A DNA stretch of 64,000 bases from Stigmatella aurantiaca (GTDB lineage Bacteria > Myxococcota > Myxococcia > Myxococcales > Myxococcaceae), in NCBI RefSeq assembly GCF_900109545.1, contig NZ_FOAP01000011.1, positions 186,001 through 250,000 on the forward strand, given 5' to 3'. This document shows positions 10,078-19,770 of this stretch, in pieces. A program made the translations under genes and the position numbers. The notes below the pieces were generated by a model. It made no database searches. It was given only the letters and a program-made list of their open reading frames with translations, and had not been told where the DNA came from. Each line of letters starts with the position of its first letter. Positions within the stretch are counted from its first letter, which is position 1.

Positions 10078-11670
10078 TTACTGCAAGACACCGTCCTCGA
10101 AGGCCGCGAGCTGGCCCTCCAGCTTCCACTGGAGCGCGGCCTTCTTATGGGCGCCGAGGTAGCGCTCGCACGCGGCCGAGACCTGCGCCGCCCCCAGCGC
10201 GTCCTGGGCGCAGTCGCTCACCGGCTTCCCGTAAGCGGTGCGGTCCGTCCAGAGGCTCTCGCCCTCGACGAAGGCGTGCTGCAGGCTGACCCGCGCCATG
10301 TACTTCAGCGTCCTGTAGTCCAGGCGCTGGTCCGTGGCGGCGGCGACGTATTCCTCGGTGATGGACCCGCGCAGGATGCCCTGATCATCCGTCGCCAGGG
10401 TGACGGGCACCTGCTGCTCCAGGTACTTGGAGAGCGGGTGCTGGGCGCCCGAGACCCCGAGCAGGACGCGGTTCGACGTGAGGCAGATCTCCACCATCAC
10501 CCCGGCCTCGTGCATGTCCCGCAGGAGGTCCTCCGCCCCGTCCCCGGCCGTCTCGCGCATGACGTCCACGCTGTGGCCGATGCGCTCCGCATGCGCCTTC
10601 TCCACGGCCTCGCGGATGTGGAAGGTCAGGTGGCCCTGCGCCTCGGGCGGCAACACCTCGGGGATGAGCTCCCCCGCGTGCAGGGAGATGTGGACGGTCT
10701 TTCGGCCGGGCTGGCCGTCATTGAAGTCGTCCAGCGTGCCCAGGGCGAACATCTCGTCGGAGTAGAAGGCGAGCGACTTCGGGTTCTCCTCCGGGGAGAC
10801 CAGGTTGATGCCCACCATCTCAGGCACCACCTGCGCCAGCTCGTAGGCATACACCCACTGGCCGAACACCGAGGCCCGCTCCGCCGTGCGGTTGGCCGAG
10901 GCGATCAGCCGCACCTCCACGTCACAGCCAGGGTCCGCCGAGGCAGTCCCACAGCGCATCAGCTGGCGGGCGCCGCCCAGGAACGCCGCGATGTTGGCGG
11001 CCTGAGCCTGGATGGCGGGCCGGAATGCCGGATCGGCGATGATCTGCTCGCGCTTGGCCAGCAGCGTCGCCGCGTCCCAGGGATCGGCCGGGCTGAAGAG
11101 GCGCATCGCGATGTTGCCCCCCGTCCCCGCGCCAAACCCCTGCATCAGCTCCACGTAGATTTGCCGGTTGCGGCCCGCGGTGGACAGGACGTCGGCGAAG
11201 ATGTCATCGCCCCGCGCCTCGGTCTGCACGGCGCCATACTTGCCGAACGCATCGAAGAAGTGCTGGTGCGCCTCGAGCAGCGGGCCGGAAAAGCCCTCCA
11301 TCGACCAGGCGCCGAGCACCTGGGAATAGAACTCGCTGTCACTCATCGCGCTGGCAAGCGGGACCGTGTTGTTCGCGCAGGGATTGCTGGCCACATACGT
11401 GGAGGTATCCACGCACGCGCCATCCTCGGCGCCCCACTGGATGAGCTTCTCGGTGGTGATGGCGCCCGAGGTATGGGAGTGCAAGTCACCGCCCTTGGGC
11501 ATCTCCCGGAGGAAGGCCTCCAGCGCCGCGCTGTCCGTGCGCAGCGACTCCATGTGGCCGTTCACCCGCGTTTCGCGGTCCACTTCCGGTGGGGATGACT
11601 CGTCACCGCAACTGGCAAGACAGAGGACACTCACCGCCACGGACAAAGAGAGCTTGGTCATGCCACGCAT
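10078..11670 (-). CDS. Secreted adenosine-deaminase-like lipoprotein
   Basis: About 530 residues. The N-terminus carries a lipoprotein signal ending LCLASC, so the mature protein is predicted to be lipid-anchored outside the cytoplasm. The catalytic part is a metal-dependent amidohydrolase of the adenosine deaminase family, in the ADGF/CECR1-like extracellular group by length. Seen are KGGDLHSHTSGA (HxH metal ligands) near residue 60, ISLHAGEL, RIGHSVD, EICLTSNRVLLG and LATDDQGI. It would convert adenosine or a related purine to the inosine form, probably for scavenging. I chose the ATG at 11670 because the upstream in-frame ATG would put 11 extra polar residues ahead of the signal. A start at 11661 is equally compatible. 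Confidence 0.88.
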   Translation of the reverse strand: MRGMTKLSLSVAVSVLCLASCGDESSPPEVDRETRVNGHMESLRTDSAALEAFLREMPKGGDLHSHTSGAITTEKLIQWGAEDGACVDTSTYVASNPCANNTVPLASAMSDSEFYSQVLGAWSMEGFSGPLLEAHQHFFDAFGKYGAVQTEARGDDIFADVLSTAGRNRQIYVELMQGFGAGTGGNIAMRLFSPADPWDAATLLAKREQIIADPAFRPAIQAQAANIAAFLGGARQLMRCGTASADPGCDVEVRLIASANRTAERASVFGQWVYAYELAQVVPEMVGINLVSPEENPKSLAFYSDEMFALGTLDDFNDGQPGRKTVHISLHAGELIPEVLPPEAQGHLTFHIREAVEKAHAERIGHSVDVMRETAGDGAEDLLRDMHEAGVMVEICLTSNRVLLGVSGAQHPLSKYLEQQVPVTLATDDQGILRGSITEEYVAAATDQRLDYRTLKYMARVSLQHAFVEGESLWTDRTAYGKPVSDCAQDALGAAQVSAACERYLGAHKKAALQWKLEGQLAAFEDGVLQ

Positions 11671-11792
11671 CTGACTGCCGCGTCTCCAAGCAGACCAAGC
11701 CACCCGCCGGGGGCACTGTCTCCCAAATGACTTTCTTCAGGACAACCCCTGCCCTGTCAACGGAAGACCTGTCTGGCAAGGCAGGGCCTTCC

Positions 11793-12296
11793 TCAGGGCG
11801 CGGGTTTCACGTCCGTGTTCTGCCCTGCGACAATCCTCCACTGCCCGGAGCCCTTCTTCATCACGTACCGCATCCGGGTTCGCAGCAGCCCGGCCTCGGT
11901 GTTCTGCACTCCCGGAGGAAGCCTGCTGTGCCCCGTCACCTCGTGGACCGCATCCACCACGGCGATGTTCGCCTCAGGAAACAGGATCTTCTGCACCGTC
12001 ACCTGGGTCCGGCTTCCCTTGAAGACGGTGGCGAAGATGGCGGCGTGCCGTTCCTCGATCTGGGCGCGCCCCTCGAAGACGGTTCCCACGATGTTGATGA
12101 ACGTCGCGTCTTCGGTGAAGTCCTTGGACCAGGCTGCCGCATCGCCCTGGTTCCAGGCCTCGGCCTGAGCCGTCACGAGCCCCTGAAGGGCCGCCTGGTC
12201 CTGTGGGGAGGTCCCCTGGGCCGCGCCATGGGCACATGCCGTGGAAAACAAGAACACCAAAGTCAGCCATGATGCCGTCAAGGCCGTACGAGTCAT
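11793..12296 (-). CDS. NTF2-like (SgcJ/EcaC, DUF4440 type) lipoprotein
   Basis: A 167-residue protein with a lipoprotein signal (FLFSTAC) and an NTF2-like cone fold: VTAQAEAWNQGDAAAWSKDF at about 40-59, then DATFINIVGTVFEGRAQIEE and the C-terminal GQWRIVAGQNTD. This pattern is typical of the SgcJ/EcaC and DUF4440 families, which bind small molecules or act as cyclase-like enzymes. The substrate is unknown. The ATG at 12296 gives a short n-region. An in-frame ATG at 12308 would add four residues. It is divergent from asnB, leaving a roughly 250-base shared promoter region. Confidence 0.82.
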   Translation of the reverse strand: MTRTALTASWLTLVFLFSTACAHGAAQGTSPQDQAALQGLVTAQAEAWNQGDAAAWSKDFTEDATFINIVGTVFEGRAQIEERHAAIFATVFKGSRTQVTVQKILFPEANIAVVDAVHEVTGHSRLPPGVQNTEAGLLRTRMRYVMKKGSGQWRIVAGQNTDVKPAP

Positions 12297-12545
12297 GCGT
12301 CCATCCATCCAAGAAAAAGGGAGGGGGCATGGTACATCGATGGCCCTAGGACGGAACTTTCCCGGTTGGAGACCGGGACGCTCCGAGCCTTCACCGAGCC
12401 CAACCCTGGAGGCAGTCTGATGCAGGCTGGCCGGCATCCCTCACTCCGCTGTGCGTGCCGCACCGGGCAGGATTATCGCCTCCCCCTGGGGATGAGCCGC
12501 GGCCCTCCCGGCCGCGGGCTCAAAGACAGACCAGGGGGAGCGAGC

Positions 12546-14420
12546 ATGTGCGGAATCGCGGGATGGATTGACTTTGATCGGAACCTGACACGGGAGCGAG
12601 CCATCGCGGAAGGGATGACGCGGACACTGCACAGCCGGGGGCCTGACGACTCCGGGTTGTGGTTGGACTCCCATGCCGCCCTGGGGCACCGGCGTCTGTC
12701 CATCATCGACCTCGAGGGCGGACGCCAGCCCATGACCGCCGAGGAGAATGGCCAAACCGTGGCGGTGCTCGTCTATACCGGCGAGGTCTACAACTTCCGG
12801 GAGTTGAAGACCGAGCTCGTGTCGCTCGGTCACTCGTTCCGGACGCAGAGCGACACCGAGGTTGTCCTCGAAGCCTACCGGCACTGGGGGCCCGCTTTCC
12901 CCGAGCGCCTTAATGGCATGTTCTCCTTCGCCCTATGGGACGCGCGCAAGCAGACGCTGTTGCTCGTGCGCGACCGCCTGGGCATCAAGCCCCTGTATTA
13001 CCTGCCCACGCCGCATGGCGTGCTGTTCGGCTCGGAGCCCAAGGCCATTCTCGCGCACCCGGGTGTACGGGCCGAGGTGGATGAGGACGGCCTGCGCGAG
13101 CTGCTCGCGTTCACCAAGACGCCGGGAGAGGCCATCTTCCGGGGCATGCGCGAGGTGCGCCCGGGCCATGTGGTGACGGTGACGCGCGGCGGCCTCCGGG
13201 AGCGGGCCTACTGGAAGCTCGAGGCCCGGCCCCACACGGATGACCTGAAGACCACGGTGCGCACCATCCGCGAGCTGCTCGAGGACATCGTCTCGCGCCA
13301 GCTCATCGCCGATGTGCCGCTCTGCACGCTGCTGTCCGGGGGCCTGGACTCCAGCATCATCACCGCGCTGTCACAGCGGGCCCTGGCCGCCCAGGGCGCC
13401 GGGCCCGTGCGCTCGTTCGCCGTGGACTTCGTCAACAACGCGCGGGACTTCACCCCGGACGAGGTGCGTGCCACGCCCGACGCGCCCTTCGTGCAGGAGG
13501 TGGCCGTGCATGTCCAATCGCATCACACCAACATCGTCCTGTCCGCAGGCGACCTGGCGGCGCCCCACGTCCGTGCCGCCGTGCTGCACGCGAGGGATCT
13601 GCCCATCAGCATGGGGGACATGGATCCGTCGATGTACCTGCTCTTCCGCGCCATCCGTCAGCACTCCACCGTGGCGCTCTCCGGCGAGTCGGCGGACGAG
13701 GTATTCGGTGGCTACTCCTGGTTCCATGATCCTCAGACCATCGCAGCCCCCACCTTCCCATGGCAGACCGCGGCGTTGCATCTCTTTGGCTCGCTCCAGG
13801 ACGCCCTGGCGCCGGGCCTGCTGCGGCGGCTTGGCGTGAAGGAGTACATCCGGGCGCGCTACGACGAGGCGCTCGCCGAGGTGCCCCGGCTGGAGGGGGA
13901 GACCGGGCTGGAGCGGCGCATGCGCGAGGTGTTCTACCTGCACCTCACGCGCTTCCTGCAGATTCTCCTCGACCGCAAGGATCGCACGAGCATGGCCACG
14001 GGCCTGGAGGTGCGCGTGCCGTTCTGCGACCACCGCCTGGTGGAGTACCTGTTCAACGTCCCCTGGGCGATGAAGACCTTCGACGGCAGGGAGAAGAGCC
14101 TCCTGCGGGCAGCGGCGGCGGACTTGCTGCCGAAGTCCGTGCTGGAGCGGCGCAAGAGCCCATACCCCTCCACGAAGGACCCCGAGTACACGCGCCTCCT
14201 GCACCAGCAGTTCACCCGCCTGCGTGAGCGAACGGGAGCCCCGGTGAGGCCACTGCTCGCGCAGGAGCCCCTGGGGAAGGAGTTCCCGTGGACGAGGCCT
14301 TACATGGAACAGGTGTTGATGTTCAATGCGTGGCTCGAGGACTACGGAGTGAAGGTGGAGGCGAGGAGTTACCGGCCATCCGATGTGTTGGGCCTTTCGG
14401 GCGCAATGACTGGCATGTAG
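12546..14420 (+). CDS. asnB: Glutamine-hydrolysing asparagine synthetase B
   Basis: A 624-residue class II amidotransferase. Start Met-Cys-Gly (MCGIAGWIDF) exposes the catalytic Cys2 after Met removal. The glutaminase domain contains LHSRGPDDSG, GHRRLSIIDL and YTGEVYNFREL. The synthetase domain has the PP-loop LLSGGLDSS at about residues 262-270 and, later, SGESADEVFGGY. It makes asparagine from aspartate, glutamine and ATP. The ATG at 12546 is preceded by AGGGGGAG. The 3' end overlaps the convergent kinase gene by 52 nt. AsnB-like enzymes also serve in secondary metabolism, but nothing adjacent suggests that here. Confidence 0.95.
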   Translation: MCGIAGWIDFDRNLTRERAIAEGMTRTLHSRGPDDSGLWLDSHAALGHRRLSIIDLEGGRQPMTAEENGQTVAVLVYTGEVYNFRELKTELVSLGHSFRTQSDTEVVLEAYRHWGPAFPERLNGMFSFALWDARKQTLLLVRDRLGIKPLYYLPTPHGVLFGSEPKAILAHPGVRAEVDEDGLRELLAFTKTPGEAIFRGMREVRPGHVVTVTRGGLRERAYWKLEARPHTDDLKTTVRTIRELLEDIVSRQLIADVPLCTLLSGGLDSSIITALSQRALAAQGAGPVRSFAVDFVNNARDFTPDEVRATPDAPFVQEVAVHVQSHHTNIVLSAGDLAAPHVRAAVLHARDLPISMGDMDPSMYLLFRAIRQHSTVALSGESADEVFGGYSWFHDPQTIAAPTFPWQTAALHLFGSLQDALAPGLLRRLGVKEYIRARYDEALAEVPRLEGETGLERRMREVFYLHLTRFLQILLDRKDRTSMATGLEVRVPFCDHRLVEYLFNVPWAMKTFDGREKSLLRAAAADLLPKSVLERRKSPYPSTKDPEYTRLLHQQFTRLRERTGAPVRPLLAQEPLGKEFPWTRPYMEQVLMFNAWLEDYGVKVEARSYRPSDVLGLSGAMTGM

Positions 14421-15784
14421 CAAAACCCTTTCCACTCATAGCCTTCGGCCCCGCAGGGTGGGGAGACCGTTCCGACCTGGCTCCAACACGCCTTGTTGAC
14501 TTCTACCTCCCATCGGGGTCGGCACGGCGGCCGCTTCTGCCCTTTGAGCGGGCCTTTCGGCATATCAAGCGTCACAGCACTGCGGGATGCCTCCGCGGTG
14601 CCATGCCCAATCATGAAGAGGGACGAGGTCTCGGCTGCGGCGTCCGCCAATCCTATCCTCCCCTGCTCCTCCAGGCCCGCATCAGGCAGGGCCATCCAAG
14701 ACTCATCCGGGATGTACGGGGCGGACAAAGCAATCACGAGGTAGGCCCCTGCGACGACTCCCGCCGGAACGGCCAGGGCCCCTCCCCGCCACCGAGGCAC
14801 ATCCCGTGAGCGGGCTGCGGCGTGTACCTCCGGAGCGACGCGTTCCACCGCACCCTCCAGAGGAAGGTCCGCAGCCGCCCCTGCCCTGGCGGCAACCCGC
14901 TCCAGCACCTCTGCCCACTCGCTCGCATCCCCTCGCTGGCTGGGCCCGTCCGCCAGCATCCGCTCAATGAGCGCGGACAGTTCGGGGCTCACCCAGCGAT
15001 TGAGCACGTGCGCGGGGGGACGTCCTGCCCTGCCGCCCTGTCTTCTGACTTGTTTCGCCTCCAGGTCCGTCCCAGGGGGCGGATGCGTCCCCGTCACCAC
15101 CCGGTAGGCCATGACGCCCAGCGCGTACACGTCGTCCTCAGCACTCGCCGAGTAGGCACCGCCTCGCTTCCGGTGAGTCCACAGGTGACGCAATGCCTGG
15201 GGGCTCCGGTAAAGCCGCGTCCCGGGTGCCAGCGGCCCCTCCGTCAACGGCCGGGCGCCGACGTACGTCCCGCATCCGAAGTCCATCAACCAGGCTTCCC
15301 CTTTCGGCCCCACCAGGACATTGTCGCCCTTGACGTCCCGGTGCAGCCCCTTCGCCCTGTGAGTGGCCTCCAGCGCTTGCGCCAGCTGCGCCAGGATCTG
15401 GAGAACCTGCCGGGAGGTAGGACTTCTCAGCCGAGCCCAATCGTAGAGGGGCATCCCCTCCACCCACTCCATCACCAGATACGGGTACGGCATGTTCCAG
15501 GGGCCGCCCACCCATTCTCCACGGCCCAGCAGCCTCGGCACCCTGGGGTGGCGAATCCGCGACAGCAGGTCCGCTTCCCGCTCGAATCGCTCATCTCTTG
15601 GATGCAGCGCCAGTTTCAGGGCCCCCTTAGCCGCCCCCCCTCCCTCCCGTTCCGCCCGGTACACAGCGCCATAGGTGCCCCTTCCCACCTGCCCTGACAG
15701 GCGCCAGGGACCCAGCACCGTGCCAGGCACGAGGGCATCGGGGGACGCAGCTTCCGGGCACGGCTGTCGAGGCGGGCTGCTCAT
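14369..15784 (-). CDS. Membrane-anchored serine/threonine protein kinase
   Basis: A 471-residue Hanks-type kinase. The glycine loop is GQVGRGTYGAVY near residue 35, the catalytic loop is LHRDVKGDN near 148, and DFGCGTYVG follows near 166. There is a single transmembrane segment (about 352-372). A roughly 100-residue extracytoplasmic tail has Cys residues (GYEWKGFCYMPV), a tail type I associate with myxobacterial kinases. The kinase phosphorylates proteins on Ser/Thr. The partner is unknown. The ATG at 15784 removes a 21-residue TTG-initiated extension that has no family support. The last 52 nt overlap asnB on the opposite strand, so the two messages are antisense at their ends. Confidence 0.93.
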   Translation of the reverse strand: MSSPPRQPCPEAASPDALVPGTVLGPWRLSGQVGRGTYGAVYRAEREGGGAAKGALKLALHPRDERFEREADLLSRIRHPRVPRLLGRGEWVGGPWNMPYPYLVMEWVEGMPLYDWARLRSPTSRQVLQILAQLAQALEATHRAKGLHRDVKGDNVLVGPKGEAWLMDFGCGTYVGARPLTEGPLAPGTRLYRSPQALRHLWTHRKRGGAYSASAEDDVYALGVMAYRVVTGTHPPPGTDLEAKQVRRQGGRAGRPPAHVLNRWVSPELSALIERMLADGPSQRGDASEWAEVLERVAARAGAAADLPLEGAVERVAPEVHAAARSRDVPRWRGGALAVPAGVVAGAYLVIALSAPYIPDESWMALPDAGLEEQGRIGLADAAAETSSLFMIGHGTAEASRSAVTLDMPKGPLKGQKRPPCRPRWEVEVNKACWSQVGTVSPPCGAEGYEWKGFCYMPVIAPERPNTSDGR

Positions 15785-15893
15785 GTCATACGCAAGCCTA
15801 CGCCTTGAGTTTCTCTGTGTCAGCCCCCCCTCTTGGGTAGTGCTCAATGCCAGGAATGCCCCTCTGGCAAACGGCTGCTCTCAGAGAGAGGCG

Positions 15894-16817
15894 CTACACC
15901 TTGAGCCGGATGGCTCCGGGCAGGATGGTCATCTTCGCGGGCAGACGGCCGGGCACTTCCCCATCCACCTCGATGAGCACCTCCTGGCCGTTCTCGCTCT
16001 CCGCCTCGAACGAGCGGCACTGGAGCTGCCGGGTGCCCTTCCACGTCACGTGCTGGCCGTTGTAGATGCCCTTGGACTTGAAGATGAAGTCATTCAGCCC
16101 GTAGCCGCTCCAGACGGTGACATCGAAGAGCCCATCGTGCGTCAGCGCGCTGGGCGCCACGCACATGCCGCTGCCGAAGTAACGCCCGTTGGCCACCGCC
16201 ACCACGGTGACGGACACCGGATCCTGCGAGCCCGCGTCCGCGCGGATGCGCACCTTGGGCGCGGAGTACTTGACCAGCCCCTTCACCGTCCCCCACATGA
16301 AGCTCAGGTTCCCGCCCAGCGCCTTGCTGCTGGTATTCACCTCGTGCGCCACCACCGCGCTCACGCCGAACGAGGCGATGTTGGCGAAGTAGCGCTGCTC
16401 CGGCTTGCCCTCGTGGTTGACGTACTCCACGAACCCCACGTCGAAGGGCTCCGTGTGCTCGGAGCGAAGCCGCGCCAGCGCCGAGTCCAGCTCCAGGTCC
16501 CACCCGAAGGCGCGCCGGAAGTCGCCCCCCGTTCCCCGGGGGATGATGCCCAGGGCCGCGCGCGGGTTGATGGCACGCCCGTCGTGGAAGAAGCCGTTGA
16601 GCACCTCGTTGATGGTGCCATCCCCGCCCACCGCGACGACACACTCGTAGCCGTCCTGCACGGCCTTCCGGGCAATCCGCGCCGCGTCCATGGCGCCCTC
16701 GGTGAACCCGTGCCCGAACTCGCCGATGGCCCGGTTCACCTGGGCGGAGAGCTCCGCCCAGCGTTTGCCCGTCTGCCCCCCGGCGCTACGTGGGTTGACC
16801 ACGAGGAACGTCTTCAT
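15894..16817 (-). CDS. Diacylglycerol/lipid kinase family protein (YegS/DgkB type)
   Basis: A 307-residue protein with the family start FLVVNPRSAGGQTGK, the nucleotide-binding VVAVGGDGTINEVLNGF at about 59-75, and GIIPRGTGGDFRRAFG. These are the conserved motifs of the diacylglycerol kinase catalytic domain. It phosphorylates a lipid such as diacylglycerol, feeding phosphatidate back to membrane synthesis. The exact lipid cannot be told. The ATG at 16817 lies 9 nt after AGGAGGAG. It is a single gene on the minus strand, between the kinase and phzF. Confidence 0.93.
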   Translation of the reverse strand: MKTFLVVNPRSAGGQTGKRWAELSAQVNRAIGEFGHGFTEGAMDAARIARKAVQDGYECVVAVGGDGTINEVLNGFFHDGRAINPRAALGIIPRGTGGDFRRAFGWDLELDSALARLRSEHTEPFDVGFVEYVNHEGKPEQRYFANIASFGVSAVVAHEVNTSSKALGGNLSFMWGTVKGLVKYSAPKVRIRADAGSQDPVSVTVVAVANGRYFGSGMCVAPSALTHDGLFDVTVWSGYGLNDFIFKSKGIYNGQHVTWKGTRQLQCRSFEAESENGQEVLIEVDGEVPGRLPAKMTILPGAIRLKV

Positions 16818-16907
16818 TCAGCCGCTCTCCTCCTGCCTGATAGCGGGGCGTTACCATACCCTGACCCCTCGGAGATACGCCCAGCGCACTTCAGGGGCCC
16901 CCGGGGC

Positions 16908-17795
16908 TCAGGCGCGCAACTCCCCCTCCAGCACCGTCACCGCCACCCCGCCGATGCGCACCCGGCTTTCCCCGGCCGAGTCCCCCAGGACCTCCAGGTC
17001 TACCCGTCCGGGCTTGCCCATGGCATCCCCCTGCTCCACCCGCGCGCGCAGCCGCTGCCCAGGGCCCGGCGCCTTCAGAACGCCGTGCGTCACGAGGTAG
17101 CTGGCCAGGAGCCCGCTGGCGGAGCCCGTCACGGGGTCCTCGGGGATGCCCACCGCCGGTGCGAAGTAGCGCGACTGGGCCGCATGCCCAGCCTCCACCG
17201 TCTCCCGGGTGAAGAGGAACACCCCCTGGATGCCATGACGCACCGTGGCCTCGGCCAGCGGCCCCGTGCGCGGGAACAGCGTCCAGAGCTCGTCGCGGCG
17301 CGCCATGGGCACGAAGAGGCTGTGGCCCGAGAACAGCACCGGCAGCGAGCCGTCCACCATCTGCGCCGTTCCCCCGAGCAGGGGCATCAGCGTCTCAAGG
17401 GGCACGGGGCTGGGCGTCCAGGGGTACTGCGGGGTGGCGATCCAGGCCCGGCTGTGCCGCGCATCCACGGGCTCCAGCTCGACACGCAAGGTGCCCGCCG
17501 CGCAGTCGAGCTGGCACTCCCCCTGGCGCGGCAGCAGCCCCTGCTCGCTCAGCAGGTGGAGGGCCGCCACGGTTGCATGGCCGCAGAAGGCGATCTCCTT
17601 ACCGGGGGAGAAGTAGCGCAGCCGGACCCGGCCCTCGGCCGGCCCGGAGACAGCGAAGGCCGTCTCCGAGGCCGCCACACAGGCGGCGATCCGCTGCATC
17701 TCCGCGGCCTCCAGGTGCCCGGCCTCCAGCACCACGCCCGCGCGGTTGCCCGCCCCCGGCGTCCGGGTGAAGGCATCGACGATGGAAACCCGCAT
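16908..17795 (-). CDS. PhzF-family isomerase/epimerase
   Basis: A 295-residue protein of the PhzF (diaminopimelate-epimerase-like) fold: VDAFTRTPGAGNRAGVVL at about 6-23, SETAFAV near 48, and GKEIAFCGHATVAALHLL near 70-87, with EDPVTGSASG in the second half. PhzF members isomerise small acids. The phenazine enzyme is the named example, but no phenazine genes lie here. I moved the start to the ATG at 17795, 7 nt after the aspS stop, instead of a longer frame that would run inside aspS. It is therefore the second gene of an aspS-phzF operon. Confidence 0.9.
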   Translation of the reverse strand: MRVSIVDAFTRTPGAGNRAGVVLEAGHLEAAEMQRIAACVAASETAFAVSGPAEGRVRLRYFSPGKEIAFCGHATVAALHLLSEQGLLPRQGECQLDCAAGTLRVELEPVDARHSRAWIATPQYPWTPSPVPLETLMPLLGGTAQMVDGSLPVLFSGHSLFVPMARRDELWTLFPRTGPLAEATVRHGIQGVFLFTRETVEAGHAAQSRYFAPAVGIPEDPVTGSASGLLASYLVTHGVLKAPGPGQRLRARVEQGDAMGKPGRVDLEVLGDSAGESRVRIGGVAVTVLEGELRA

Positions 17796-17802
17796 GGAGA
17801 AC

Positions 17803-19626
17803 CTACTTCTGCGGCGCGGGGGGCGGCGCGGAGCGGACGTGGACCTCCTTGAGCTGCCGGTCATCCACCTCGCCCGGAGCGCCCGTCATCAGGTCCGTGC
17901 CCGTCTTCGACTTGGGGAACGGAATCACGTCGCGCAGGGACTCCGCGCCGGTCAGCAGCATGACGAGCCGGTCCATGCCCAGGGCGATGCCACCGTGCGG
18001 CGGCGCGCCGTACTTGAGCGCATCCAGCAGGAAGCCGAACTTCGTCCGGGCCTCCTCCTCCTCGATGCCGAGCGCCTTGAAGACCTCCGCCTGGACCTTC
18101 GGATCATGGAGCCGGATGGAGCCGCCGCCGATCTCGAAGCCGTTGAGCACCACGTCATAGCGGTGGCACTTCACGCGGCCCGGATCCGTCAGCAGGTACT
18201 GCACGTCCCCGTCGTGCGGCCGGGTGAAGGCATGGTGCGCGGCCGCCCACGTCTTGCTGTCCTCGTCGTACTCGAACAGGGGCGGGTTGACGACCCACAG
18301 GAAGCGCCAGTTGCCGCCGCTGCCGTACTCGGGGATGAGGCCCAGCTTCTTGGCCACGTGCACGCGCAGGTTGGCCATCACCGTGTGCACCAGCGACTCG
18401 CGGCCGAACTGGAACAGGAGGAGGTCGCCCGTCTTCGCGTTGCACGCCTGGTTGATGGCCTGCCGGAGCGCGGGAGTAATCGTCTTCGCCAGCGGCGACT
18501 GCGTCCACTCCCCGCCCTCGCCCACCTTGGCGCGCGCCAGGCCCCGGGCGCCGGCCTGCTTGGCGAACTCCTCCAGCTTGTCGGACTCGGCGCGGCTCAG
18601 CGGCTTGTCCGCCGGGATGACCATGGCCTTGACGATGCCCTTGTGCTGCACCGCCTCCCAGATGAGCGGCACCCCGCCGCCCTCGCCGTGCTCGCGGATG
18701 AGGTCCGTCAGGACGATGTGCTCCAGCCCGAAGCGCAGGTCCGGCTTGTCGTTGCCGTACTTCGCCATGGACTCGTCGAAGTTCATCCGCATGAACGGCG
18801 TGGGCACGTCCACGCCGAGCACTTCCTTCCACAGCTTCTGGATGAGCCCTTCGATCATGGTGAAGATGTCGTCCTGGTTGACGAAGCTCATCTCCACGTC
18901 GATCTGCGTGAACTCCGGCTGCCGGTCCAGGCGCAGGTCCTCGTCCCGGAAGCACTTGACGATCTGGAAGTACCGGTCGAAGCCCGCGACCATGAACAGC
19001 TGCTTGTAGAGCTGCGGGCTCTCCGCCAGCGCGTAGAACTTGCCCGCGTTGAGCCGGCTGGGCACCAGGAAGTTGCGCGCGCCGCCCGGGGTGTACTTGC
19101 CCATGAAGGGCGTCTCCAGCTCCAGGAAGCCGTTCTGCACCATGTAGGAGCGCGTCAGCGCGTTCATCTTCGAGCGCGTCATCAGCGACTGCTGCAGCGG
19201 CTTGCGGCGCAGGTCCAGGTAGCGGTGCGCCAGGCGCTTGTCCTCCGCCGTGTCGATGGCGTCCTCGATGAGGAACGGCGTGGGCTCGGAGCGGTTGAAG
19301 ATGGTGAGGGCGTCCGCCTTCACCTCGATTTCACCCGTCTTCATCTTCGGGTTCACGTTCTTGCCGCGCGAGATGACCTTGCCGCGCACCCCGATGCAGA
19401 ACTCCAGGCGCAGCTGGCCCGCCAGCTCGTGGGCCTCCTTCGCGTCCGGCTCGAAGACGACCTGGGTGAGCCCCTCCCGGTCCCGCAAGTCGATGAAGAC
19501 CGCGCCGCCGTGATCCCTCCGGTTCTGCACCCAGCCGAAGAGAACGACCTCCTGACCCAACTGCTCCTTGGTGAGCTGGCCGCAGGTGTGGGTACGCTTG
19601 ACCTCGGAGATGAACGGGACTGCCAT
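17803..19626 (-). CDS. aspS: Aspartyl-tRNA synthetase
   Basis: A 607-residue class II synthetase of bacterial type. The N-terminal anticodon-binding OB fold has GWVQNRRDHGGAVFIDLRD at about 32-50. Motif 2 is in KCFRDEDLRLDRQPEFTQID and motif 3 is GGIALGMDRLVMLL near the C-terminus. The GAD insertion domain lies between them. It charges tRNA-Asp (or Asp/Asn) for translation. I chose the ATG at 19626 giving MAVPFISEVKRTHTCG. It is the first gene of a two-gene unit with phzF and is divergent from the metallopeptidase-like lipoprotein gene. Confidence 0.97.
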   Translation of the reverse strand: MAVPFISEVKRTHTCGQLTKEQLGQEVVLFGWVQNRRDHGGAVFIDLRDREGLTQVVFEPDAKEAHELAGQLRLEFCIGVRGKVISRGKNVNPKMKTGEIEVKADALTIFNRSEPTPFLIEDAIDTAEDKRLAHRYLDLRRKPLQQSLMTRSKMNALTRSYMVQNGFLELETPFMGKYTPGGARNFLVPSRLNAGKFYALAESPQLYKQLFMVAGFDRYFQIVKCFRDEDLRLDRQPEFTQIDVEMSFVNQDDIFTMIEGLIQKLWKEVLGVDVPTPFMRMNFDESMAKYGNDKPDLRFGLEHIVLTDLIREHGEGGGVPLIWEAVQHKGIVKAMVIPADKPLSRAESDKLEEFAKQAGARGLARAKVGEGGEWTQSPLAKTITPALRQAINQACNAKTGDLLLFQFGRESLVHTVMANLRVHVAKKLGLIPEYGSGGNWRFLWVVNPPLFEYDEDSKTWAAAHHAFTRPHDGDVQYLLTDPGRVKCHRYDVVLNGFEIGGGSIRLHDPKVQAEVFKALGIEEEEARTKFGFLLDALKYGAPPHGGIALGMDRLVMLLTGAESLRDVIPFPKSKTGTDLMTGAPGEVDDRQLKEVHVRSAPPPAPQK

Positions 19627-19770
19627 GACACCGCCTCGAATGAAGGACGTTCGGGAAGGAAGGGGCGGCACCATATGGACCGTGGAAATGGTGCGTCAAG
19701 GCATCCGTTCCCGGGCAGAACACGGACTCTGGCTTCTGAACGCCCCGGCGGCCGTAGTAGAACGGGGTCC

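Noticed and set aside
17746-19770. Long in-frame extension upstream of the metallopeptidase lipoprotein
   Set aside because: It lies antisense to aspS and phzF. The lipobox signal places the true start at 19771.
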